DNA from: Rhizobiales bacterium CCH10-E5
GTDB lineage: Bacteria > Pseudomonadota > Alphaproteobacteria > Rhizobiales > Beijerinckiaceae
Direction: 5' to 3'
Assembly (NCBI GenBank): GCA_001556125.1
Contig: LSIG01000010.1
Span: 1 to 34,512 of the forward strand
Length of the DNA stretch: 34,512 nucleotides
The position numbers were made by a program, and so were the translations under genes. Below the pieces are notes generated by a model. That model made no database searches, was not told the origin of the DNA, and was given only the letters and a program-made list of their open reading frames with translations. Positions 7,867 to 14,764 of the stretch are shown piece after piece. Within the stretch, counting starts at the first letter, position 1; the number at the start of each line of letters is the position of its first letter.

Positions 7867-8870
7867 GCCCGCTCTCCCCCACCGGCCACGATGCGCAGAT
7901 GCGGGGCAGCTCTCGTCGCCGTGGCTGGTGTCTGTCGGGTATCTCCCGGCAGCGCATCGAGAAAGCGTTCGAGCCGGGACAGGAAGGCGGCCGGCGCCTG
8001 GAAATGCGGGAAGGCGCCGGTGTCGAAGGCGGAGATCTCCCAGTTGGGCTTCCCCATCGTCCACCCTGCCTCGCTGAAGTCGCTGAACGAGCCGCGCGTG
8101 CCATGAGCCAGCCAGACCGGCAGTTCCAGCACTTCGTAGACGTCGCGGATATCAGGCGAGAACAGCTTGCCCGACGCGAAGGCGAAGGCTGCGAACGCGG
8201 CCCCCGGCTGGTGCGCGCTCTGCCAGGCGTAGTCGACCAGCCCGGGATCGGGCGGGCCGCCGAAGGTCCGCCGCAGGAAGAACCGCATGCTGGGCCGGCT
8301 GACGAGCAGGCCAAACAACCCGCTGCGCCAGAGTGGCGCGGTCAGGGCCTTCTCCAGGGCCGTGCGAGGGCGAGCTTCCGGCATGCCCCCGCGGCGGTGT
8401 TGGGCGCCGGCTTCGAAGCCGGTCGGCGTGACGAGGGCGAGACCGGCGAACAGCTCCGGCTGCTGCAGCGCCGCGCGCGCCAGGAACTCGGATGAGAGCG
8501 ACAGGGCCAGAGCGGCGACGGGCCGACCATCGGACATCGCCTGAACGGCCCGCGCCGCGGTCAGGATCGCCTCGACATAGCGCTCGACCGTATAGATGTC
8601 GGGCCCCCGGCTTGACAGGCCGAAGCCCGGCAGGTCGAGCGCGAAGACACGCCGTCTAGCTCGCAGCGCCTCGAAGATCGGCTTGACCTCATAGCTCGAG
8701 GCGGCGGCGTTGACGCTGTGGACGAGCAGGAGAGGGTGGCCTGCGCCATCCTCCAGAAGCGCCAAGCTCCCGTCGCCCCAGGGTAGCGCATGGCGCTGGC
8801 ACGGCATCGGCAGCGGCAGGGAGGGCGAGACCGGCTCCGCAGCGCCGGCGGGTGTGGAAGGATCCGGCAT
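7863..8870 (-). CDS. Alpha/beta hydrolase with atypical nucleophile elbow
   Basis: A 335-residue alpha/beta-hydrolase-fold protein. Recognisable parts are the early strand PLLLVHSVNAAASSYE (46-61, the oxyanion region, with HSVN in place of HG), VFALDLPGFGLS (75-86), a nucleophile elbow ALSLS with Ser124 at the expected place, an acidic turn HGTRGSFSDFS, and a late His in GAFPHFQAP. The elbow reads Ala-x-Ser-x-Ser rather than Gly-x-Ser-x-Gly. The start at 8870 has an AGAGGA upstream. The gene overlaps a SemiSWEET by four bases, suggesting joint action on a transported compound. The substrate is unknown. A weak EcfG-like promoter lies 32 bases upstream. Confidence 0.85.
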   Translation of the reverse strand: MPDPSTPAGAAEPVSPSLPLPMPCQRHALPWGDGSLALLEDGAGHPLLLVHSVNAAASSYEVKPIFEALRARRRVFALDLPGFGLSSRGPDIYTVERYVEAILTAARAVQAMSDGRPVAALALSLSSEFLARAALQQPELFAGLALVTPTGFEAGAQHRRGGMPEARPRTALEKALTAPLWRSGLFGLLVSRPSMRFFLRRTFGGPPDPGLVDYAWQSAHQPGAAFAAFAFASGKLFSPDIRDVYEVLELPVWLAHGTRGSFSDFSEAGWTMGKPNWEISAFDTGAFPHFQAPAAFLSRLERFLDALPGDTRQTPATATRAAPHLRIVAGGGERA

Positions 8871-8902
8871 GGGCGAAGCGTCCTCTGGTTCGATGGCACA
8901 TC

Positions 8903-8927
8903 AATGAGCCGAACCCGCCATGGTTCC
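8903..8927 (-). promoter_or_regulatory. Weak EcfG-like promoter for the hydrolase-SemiSWEET pair
   Basis: The minus strand reads GGAAC-N16-CATT, one base off the cGTT -10 consensus, with the -10 ending 32 bases before the hydrolase ATG. It sits back to back with the SDR promoter, with ten bases between the two GGAAC elements. Confidence 0.45.
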
Positions 8928-8937
8928 CGATCGGGCC

Positions 8938-8962
8938 GGAACTGCCCCGGCGCCGGAGGGTT
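8938..8962 (+). promoter_or_regulatory. EcfG-type promoter for the SDR gene
   Basis: GGAAC at 8938-8942, a 16-base spacer and GGTT at 8959-8962 match the EcfG consensus with the same -10 variant as the DUF892 promoter. The SDR start codon is 47 bases downstream. Confidence 0.75.
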
Positions 8963-9009
8963 GCCCTTCATCAGTCTCCTTGAGGCCAACGCCAGAGAAA
9001 GGCTCTTCC

Positions 9010-9858
9010 ATGACGGACGCCAACCCGCCGCAGACGCAATCCCGCCAGCCCGGCAGCGAGGCGCAGATGTCGCCGCGCCCGCAATCCGAACCGCGCTTTC
9101 CCGGTGTCGGTCGGCTGAAGGAGAAGGTTGCACTCATCACCGGCGGCGACAGCGGGATCGGTCGCGCGGTTGCCCTCGGCATGGCGCGGGAGGGCGCTTC
9201 CGTCGCCATCGTCTATCTCGATGAGCACGACGACGCACAGGAAACCGTCCGGCTGGTCGAGGCGGAGGGCGGGAAGGCCCTCGCGCTGGCTGGCGACATC
9301 GGCGACGAGGCCTTCTGCGAGGAGGCCGTCTCCCGGACGATCGAGACCTTCGGGCGGCTCGACATCCTGGTGAACAACGCCGCCGAGCAGCATGTCGTGG
9401 AGGAGCCGCTCGAAATTCCGGCGGAGCAGCTCGAACGGACCTTCCGGACGAATGTCTTCGGCTATTTCCACATGACCAAGCACGCCCTGCGGCACATGCG
9501 GAAGGGGGGCGCGATCGTCAACACCACCTCGGTCACCGCCTACAAGGGCAAGGACACGCTGATCGACTACGCCGCGACGCGCGGCGCGATCGTCGCCTTC
9601 ACCCGATCGCTGGCGCAGGCGTTGGCCGAGAAGGGCATCCGCGTCAACGCCGTCGCACCGGGGCCGATCTGGACACCGCTGATCCCGGCCTCCTTCGATG
9701 AGAAGCAGGTGGCGCAGCATGGATCGAGCGTTCCGATGGGCCGGCCCGGCCAACCCAACGAGGTCGCCTCCTGCCATGTCTTCCTGGCCAGCGAGGAGGC
9801 GTCCTACATGTCGGGCCAGGTGCTTCACCCCAATGGCGGGACGATCGTCGGCTCCTGA
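9010..9858 (+). CDS. Short-chain dehydrogenase/reductase, general-stress (YghA/YdaD) type
   Basis: A 282-residue classical-fold SDR with the long polar N-terminal extension (residues 1-36) seen in stress-induced homologues such as B. subtilis YdaD and E. coli YghA. The cofactor motif is TGGDSGIG (44-51), followed by LVNNAAEQH. The catalytic Ser is Ser174 in NTTSVTAYKG and the catalytic Tyr is Tyr187. The Lys expected four residues later is Arg191 (YAATRG). The ATG at 9010 is chosen over an upstream frame because an EcfG promoter at 8938-8962 would make the longer start leaderless or untranscribed. The true substrate of the family is not established. The 3' end overlaps the convergent pncC gene by 34 bases. 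Confidence 0.92.
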   Translation: MTDANPPQTQSRQPGSEAQMSPRPQSEPRFPGVGRLKEKVALITGGDSGIGRAVALGMAREGASVAIVYLDEHDDAQETVRLVEAEGGKALALAGDIGDEAFCEEAVSRTIETFGRLDILVNNAAEQHVVEEPLEIPAEQLERTFRTNVFGYFHMTKHALRHMRKGGAIVNTTSVTAYKGKDTLIDYAATRGAIVAFTRSLAQALAEKGIRVNAVAPGPIWTPLIPASFDEKQVAQHGSSVPMGRPGQPNEVASCHVFLASEEASYMSGQVLHPNGGTIVGS

Positions 9859-10388
9859 GCGAGATCACGCGTCTCCGCCAGCATCGCGGCGACGAGGCCG
9901 AGTGCGGACAGGATTGTCGCGCGGATGAGAACGTCCGGCGCCGCTTCCGGCCAGCGCTCGCGCCGATGCTGCGTCAGGCCCGCGACAGCGCAGGCGATAT
10001 CGACGAGCCCGACCGGGTTGCCGTCCTCGTCGCATGAGGGACCGAGCACGCCCGTCACCGCGATCGCGATCTCGGCGCCGGAGCGGTCGCGGGCGCCTTC
10101 GGCCATCAGCCGCGCGACGGTTTCGGTGACCGCGCCCTGACGCGTTTGGAGCGTTTCGGACGGCAGGCCCAGCATCCGGACCTTCGCGTCCTTGCTGTAG
10201 CAGACGAAACCTCCTTGAAGCGCCGAGCCGGCGCCGTCACCGGCGGCGAGCGCGCCGGCCAATCGCCCGGCGGTGCAGGATTCCGCCGTCACCAGCCGCC
10301 ATCCCGCTTCGGAGAGCAGGTCCAATACGCCCTGGGCTGCGGCCGCGACCGCCTCGTCGCTGGTGTCTGTCGGCAGGGTGGAAGTCAT
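9825..10388 (-). CDS. pncC: CinA C-terminal-domain protein (nicotinamide-nucleotide amidase)
   Basis: 187 residues, the stand-alone CinA C-terminal domain. Family motifs are TAESCTAGRLAGALAAG (residues about 34-50), GGFVCYSKDAKVRMLGL and AVTGVLGPSCDEDGNPVGLV. The usual GPgGGt loop is altered to GPSCDEDGN. The enzyme deamidates nicotinamide mononucleotide to nicotinate mononucleotide in NAD salvage. It is translationally coupled to mpg: its ATG overlaps the mpg stop by four bases (10385-10388). It is probably transcribed from the promoter upstream of the DUF883-like gene. Confidence 0.88.
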   Translation of the reverse strand: MTSTLPTDTSDEAVAAAAQGVLDLLSEAGWRLVTAESCTAGRLAGALAAGDGAGSALQGGFVCYSKDAKVRMLGLPSETLQTRQGAVTETVARLMAEGARDRSGAEIAIAVTGVLGPSCDEDGNPVGLVDIACAVAGLTQHRRERWPEAAPDVLIRATILSALGLVAAMLAETRDLAQEPTIVPPLG

Positions 10389-11047
10389 GACCTGGCCTCG
10401 CCGGTTTCGTGCGGCGCCGCGTGCGGAGTGGGCTCGGCCGCCGTCAAGGCGCGGCTGAGCCAGGGCGAGCCGGCGAGCGCGAACCGCCAGGGACGCTCCC
10501 GCTCCTGGCTGATGCCGATGCGTCGCCCCGTCAGGACCAGCGGCTCAACGGCGCGGTCCAGCAGTGCGAAGGGAGCGGCTGTCACGTCGGCCCCGTCATG
10601 GGCGATGTCGATGGCGAGCGCCTCGGCGAGCCGCCCCGGCCCGTCGGCGAGATGATCGCTGCGCCCGCGCCGCAGGCGCATCAGGTCGAGCCCCCATCGC
10701 GGCTCGATGGCGCGGATCAGCACGGCGCCGGCATCGCGCGCGACGATGTTGAAGCACCAGTGCAGCCCGTAGGAGCGGTAGACATAGACAGCGCCCGGCC
10801 CGGCGAACATCGAACGGTTGCGCGGTGTCGGGCCCCGGAAGCTGTGCGAGGCGGCATCGTCGCGCGCATAGGCTTCGGTCTCCACGATGATGCCGCCGGC
10901 ATCCTCGCAGAGCAGCGCAACACCGACCAGCCGCCGGGCCAATTCCCAGGCGGTAAGATCGAGCTCCTCCCGCCGGAGGCGAGCCGCATTCCCATGCGGC
11001 TCGCGACCCGCTCGTCGCGTCAAAGCTTCGTTGTCGACGTCGTCCAT
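10385..11047 (-). CDS. mpg: DNA-3-methyladenine glycosylase, AAG/MPG family
   Basis: A 220-residue monofunctional base-excision-repair glycosylase that removes alkylated purines such as 3-methyladenine. Residues equivalent to the human AAG active site are all present: Glu58 and Tyr60 in VETEAY, His68 in AASHSF, Tyr90 in VYVYRSYG and Asn100 in HWCFN. The TPRNRSMF stretch is also conserved. The ATG at 11047 has a GAGG six bases upstream. The gene lies 23 bases after the DUF883-like gene and overlaps pncC, so the three form one operon that probably belongs to the stress regulon. Confidence 0.95.
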   Translation of the reverse strand: MDDVDNEALTRRAGREPHGNAARLRREELDLTAWELARRLVGVALLCEDAGGIIVETEAYARDDAASHSFRGPTPRNRSMFAGPGAVYVYRSYGLHWCFNIVARDAGAVLIRAIEPRWGLDLMRLRRGRSDHLADGPGRLAEALAIDIAHDGADVTAAPFALLDRAVEPLVLTGRRIGISQERERPWRFALAGSPWLSRALTAAEPTPHAAPHETGEARS

Positions 11048-11070
11048 GACGGCCTCTGGTCGGGACGGCC

Positions 11071-11325
11071 TCAGCGCGCAGACCAGAGGCCGACAACGAA
11101 GCCCGCGGCGGCAGCCCAGCCCAGCGCCCGCAGGGGGCGGGCCTGGATCTCCTCAAGCAGCATCTGCTGCCACTCGCCGGCACGGTCGCCGACGGCCCGG
11201 CCGAGTTCCTGCGTGTCGATACCGACCTGCGCCGCGCCCTCGCGCACTGTCTCGTCCGCCCGCCCGCTTCGGCCGGGTTCGCGGCCGACATTGGAGGGGC
11301 CCGTCGTGTTGAAGTCGTTCTGCAT
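11071..11325 (-). CDS. DUF883-like (ElaB/YqjD-type) small membrane-anchored protein
   Basis: 84 residues: a polar N-terminus, an amphipathic helix (about 40-60) and a C-terminal membrane helix (about 64-81) in the family's pattern RPLRALGWAAAAGFVVGLW. E. coli relatives (ElaB, YqjD) are stationary-phase inner-membrane proteins, some of which bind ribosomes. The ATG at 11325 has an AGGAG site; a longer in-frame extension to 11559 crosses the promoter and lacks support. It is the first gene of the DUF883-mpg-pncC operon and is divergent from glgE. Confidence 0.83.
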   Translation of the reverse strand: MQNDFNTTGPSNVGREPGRSGRADETVREGAAQVGIDTQELGRAVGDRAGEWQQMLLEEIQARPLRALGWAAAAGFVVGLWSAR

Positions 11326-11374
11326 CTCGCTCTCCTGAAGGGCTGCTCCGGCAGGGGCCGGGTCTCGTGACAGC

Positions 11375-11399
11375 AACGGCTGGAGCGGGCTCCGGTTCG
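11375..11399 (-). promoter_or_regulatory. EcfG-like promoter for the DUF883-mpg-pncC operon
   Basis: The minus strand reads CGAAC-N16-CGTT: one mismatch in the -35 element, a perfect -10 and the preferred spacing. It lies 50 bases before the DUF883-like start codon. Confidence 0.6.
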
Positions 11400-11465
11400 A
11401 CGCGCCGTACCGGCCTGTGAGCGCTCTGGCGCGGGGCCCTGCACCCGGGCCGCTCGGCACCCGAT

Positions 11466-11490
11466 GGAACCCACACGGCGCCGGGCCGTT
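11466..11490 (+). promoter_or_regulatory. EcfG-type promoter for glgE-treS-glgB
   Basis: GGAAC (11466-11470), 16 bases, CGTT (11487-11490): a perfect match to the EcfG consensus. Transcription should start about seven to ten bases downstream, which argues for glgE translation from ATG 11558 rather than from ATG 11501. Confidence 0.85.
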
Positions 11491-11557
11491 CCTCATCACG
11501 ATGAAGGATCTGACCCGTGATGCCCTGGCGGTGTCTGAACCAAGAGTTTCTCGTTCC

Positions 11558-14500
11558 ATGGCGGCATCCGCTCAGGACCATCGAAAGATCTGGCGCAATC
11601 CACGCGTGTATTATCTCCACCCGAGGCTCGCCGGAGCGCCGGAGAGCTGGGGTGATCACGCCGCGCGCGCAAAAGATCTGGGATTCGACCATGTTCTTCT
11701 GGCCTGGCCGTTCTCGGACGGGCGCGATCTGTTTGCGACGACCAATCTCGAACGTATCGCCGGACAGGATGCGGCAGCGGTCCTCGCGACGCTGACGGAG
11801 CGTTGCCGCAATGCCGGATTGACGCTCTGGATGGATGTCGCGATCACGCGCGCCGAGGCGCAGGGCCCGCTGGCCGCCGCCTTGCCGGGTTGCTGGCGAC
11901 AGCCGCACCGAAATGGACTCGATCCCCGCACGGATCTCCAGCGTCCCGCCGCGGAGGCTGCCTTCGACGATCCGGACGGATCGCGGCGCCTCGTTGCATT
12001 CTGGGCAGGCCAGCTCACGCGCTGGGCCGAATGCGGCGTCGAGGGCTTCCGCTGCCATGACGCTTTATCGGTGCCACTCGACGTCTGGCGGGACTGTCTC
12101 GCGCCGCTTCGGCAGAGCCGGCCGGACGTCGTGGCCTGGGCCTGGATGCCCGAGGCGACGTCCCAGGAGAGGGCGTCGGTGGCAGATGTGTTCGATGCCG
12201 TTTCGGCGCCGGTCGCGGAGGGCCGCAGCGTCGCCGACCTTATCGAGCATTGTCAGGCGCTCGGCGAAACGCAGCGCCTGATCGGTTGCCCCGAAAACCC
12301 GTTCGCGGCGCGCCGACCGGCCGCCGCGCCCGTCAATCCCGAGCGCGGACGCCAGGCCGCGATGATGGCCTCGGCGGTGTTCGCCGACGGCTGGCTGATG
12401 CCCATGGGATTCGAGCACGGGCTTGATACCCCCTTTCTTCACGTCGAGCCGGACGACGTCTCGTTGGACGGCGCGGAGACGTCCAGCGGCTTCACTGCGG
12501 CCGTACGCGCCGCCAACGAGGCCGCTGCTGCCCTGCCGCAGGGCGCCGAACGGTCCATGCGCATGCTCTCTGCGAGCGGGCCTTCTGCCATCGTTCTGCG
12601 ACGCGCCGGTGTGGTTGCACGCCTAGCCCTTCTGAACACGGATCCCGTCAACGCGGCCACGCTGGACGGCAGACTGAGCGCCGCTGGTCTGGGCCTCGCA
12701 GCCCGCGACGCGAAGGCCATCGAGCTGCTTCCGGCTTGGGGCATGGTTCTCGATCTTGGGGAGGCCGATCCCATACGAGGATCCGCCCCCGCTGGTCCGG
12801 AGGATCGCGCGCAGCTTGCGGGCGCGCGCATCGCCATCGAGGCGGTTTCGCCCGCGGTCGATGGCGGGCGCTTCGCCGTCAAGCGCCGCGCCGGCGAGAC
12901 GGTGCAGATCACCGCCGACATCTTCAGCGACGGCCATGAGGTGCTGGCCGCGGAACTGCTCTGGCGCGCCGAGGACGAGCCGGAATGGTCGCGCGCGCCG
13001 ATGCATCTTCGGGTGAACGACATCTGGGAGGGTCAGTTCCCGCTCCTGCGGGTCGGTCGCCATCTCTTCGCGATCGAAGCCTGGTGGAGCGAATTCGGCA
13101 CCTTCCGCCGCGACCTCGCCAAGAAGCGCGAGGCGGGTCTCGATATTGCGCTGGAAATCCGCGAAGGGCGGATCATCCTCGAAAAGTTCGCGCAGAGCGC
13201 CGCGCCGGCGGACCGCCCCGTGATCGAGGCGCATCTCGCGCGCCTGGGCGGGAGCCAGGCCGAGGACGCGGCTGTCCTGCTCGCCGACACGCTGAGTTCG
13301 GCGATGACGCGCGCCGATCCGCGCCCCCATGCCACGGGACGCGACAGCGTCTACCCCGTCGAGGCCGACCGCGAGGCGGCGTCGTTCTCCAACTGGTACG
13401 AACTCTTTCCGCGCTCGATCACCGACAGCCCGGCGCGGCATGGGACCTTCCGGGATGTCATCGGCCGCCTGCCGGCCGTCAAGGCGATGGGCTTCGATGT
13501 GCTCTACTTCCCGCCGATCCACCCGATCGGGAAGACCAATCGAAAGGGCCGCAACAATACGCTGACGCCCTCTGCTGATGATCCGGGCAGTCCCTATGCG
13601 ATCGGCTCGGCCGATGGCGGCCATGACGCGATCCACCCCGAACTCGGCAGCCGCGAGGACTTCCGCGCTCTGGTGAAGGCGGCCGCCGATCACGGGCTGG
13701 AGATTGCGCTCGACTTCGCAATCCAGTGCTCGCCGGATCATCCCTGGCTCGAGGAGCATCCCGGCTGGTTCCAGTGGCGGCCGGACGGATCGATGCGCTA
13801 CGCCGAGAACCCGCCGAAGAAGTACCAGGACATCGTCAACGTCGATTTCTATGCGAAAGACGCCATTCCAGACCTTTGGCTCGCGCTCCGTGATGTCGTG
13901 CAGGGCTGGGTCGACGAGGGTGTACGAATCTTCCGCGTCGACAATCCGCATACCAAGCCGTTCCCCTTCTGGGAGTGGCTGATCGCCGACATCCGCTCGC
14001 GCGATCCGGGCGTGATCTTCTTGGCCGAGGCCTTCACGCGGCCCAAGGTGATGTACCGCCTCGGCAAGGTCGGCTTCTCGCAGTCCTACACCTACTTCAC
14101 CTGGCGCAACAGCAAGGCCGAGCTGACGGAGTACCTCACCGAGCTGAACGAAGAACCGGCGCGCGACATCTTCCGCCCGCACTTCTTCGTCAATACGCCG
14201 GACATCAACCCCGTCTTCCTGCAGCGCTCGGGCCGGCCTGGCTTCCTGATCCGCGCCGCGCTGGCAGCGACACTGTCCGGGCTCTGGGGCGTCTATTCCG
14301 GCTTCGAACTCTGCGAGGCTGCGGCCATTCCGGGCAAGGAAGAGTATCTCGACAGCGAGAAATACGAGATCAAGCCGCGTGACTGGCAGGCTCCCGGCAA
14401 CATCATCGCCGAGATCACCCGGCTCAACCGGATCAGGCGCAGCGAACCGGCCCTGCAGAGCCATCTTGGGCTGACCTTCTACAACGCCTTCAACGACAAC

Positions 14501-14764
14501 ATTCTCTACTTCGGCAAGAGGGCGGGCGCCGACGGTGACATCGTCCTCGTTGCCGTCAACCTCGATCCTTTCAACGCGCACGAGGCCGGCATCGAGGTGC
14601 CGCTCTGGGAGTTCGGTCTGCCCGACGATGCCTCGGTGGCGGTCGAAGACCTGATTCGCGGCCACCGCTTCCACTGGCACGGCAAGGCGCAGTCGATCCG
14701 CCTCGACCCGCGCGACCTGCCCTTCTCGATCTGGCGCCTCAGCGCCCCGACAGGTTCCCAATGA
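11558..14764 (+). CDS. glgE: GlgE maltosyltransferase with an extra N-terminal GH13-like domain
   Basis: Transfers maltose from alpha-maltose-1-phosphate to the non-reducing end of alpha-1,4-glucan. With the ATG at 11558 it has 1068 residues, against about 650-700 for canonical GlgE. Residues about 427-1068 are the full canonical enzyme: the N-domain (AIEAVSPAVDGGRFAVKR), VLYFPPIHPIGKTNRKG, nucleophile Asp795 in FRVDNPHTKPFPFWEW, and acid/base Glu824 in FLAEAFTRPK, with the 29-residue spacing of Streptomyces GlgE. Residues 1 to about 425 look like a second, degenerate TIM barrel: GVEGFRCHDALSVPLDVW (160-177) mimics GH13 region II, but the nucleophile position is His167. An in-frame ATG at 11501 and GTG at 11531 are alternative starts; none has a strong ribosome site. 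The stop overlaps treS (ATGA). Confidence 0.93.
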   Translation: MAASAQDHRKIWRNPRVYYLHPRLAGAPESWGDHAARAKDLGFDHVLLAWPFSDGRDLFATTNLERIAGQDAAAVLATLTERCRNAGLTLWMDVAITRAEAQGPLAAALPGCWRQPHRNGLDPRTDLQRPAAEAAFDDPDGSRRLVAFWAGQLTRWAECGVEGFRCHDALSVPLDVWRDCLAPLRQSRPDVVAWAWMPEATSQERASVADVFDAVSAPVAEGRSVADLIEHCQALGETQRLIGCPENPFAARRPAAAPVNPERGRQAAMMASAVFADGWLMPMGFEHGLDTPFLHVEPDDVSLDGAETSSGFTAAVRAANEAAAALPQGAERSMRMLSASGPSAIVLRRAGVVARLALLNTDPVNAATLDGRLSAAGLGLAARDAKAIELLPAWGMVLDLGEADPIRGSAPAGPEDRAQLAGARIAIEAVSPAVDGGRFAVKRRAGETVQITADIFSDGHEVLAAELLWRAEDEPEWSRAPMHLRVNDIWEGQFPLLRVGRHLFAIEAWWSEFGTFRRDLAKKREAGLDIALEIREGRIILEKFAQSAAPADRPVIEAHLARLGGSQAEDAAVLLADTLSSAMTRADPRPHATGRDSVYPVEADREAASFSNWYELFPRSITDSPARHGTFRDVIGRLPAVKAMGFDVLYFPPIHPIGKTNRKGRNNTLTPSADDPGSPYAIGSADGGHDAIHPELGSREDFRALVKAAADHGLEIALDFAIQCSPDHPWLEEHPGWFQWRPDGSMRYAENPPKKYQDIVNVDFYAKDAIPDLWLALRDVVQGWVDEGVRIFRVDNPHTKPFPFWEWLIADIRSRDPGVIFLAEAFTRPKVMYRLGKVGFSQSYTYFTWRNSKAELTEYLTELNEEPARDIFRPHFFVNTPDINPVFLQRSGRPGFLIRAALAATLSGLWGVYSGFELCEAAAIPGKEEYLDSEKYEIKPRDWQAPGNIIAEITRLNRIRRSEPALQSHLGLTFYNAFNDNILYFGKRAGADGDIVLVAVNLDPFNAHEAGIEVPLWEFGLPDDASVAVEDLIRGHRFHWHGKAQSIRLDPRDLPFSIWRLSAPTGSQ

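Noticed and set aside
11501..11503. ATG 11501 as the glgE start
   Set aside because: It lies about ten bases after the -10 of a perfect EcfG promoter, leaving almost no leader, and has no ribosome site; kept only as an alternative.
12623..14761. 712-codon minus-strand frame opposite glgE
   Set aside because: Antisense shadow of glgE without ribosome site or recognisable domain. The same applies to the long antisense frames over treS, glgB, treY, treZ and katG.
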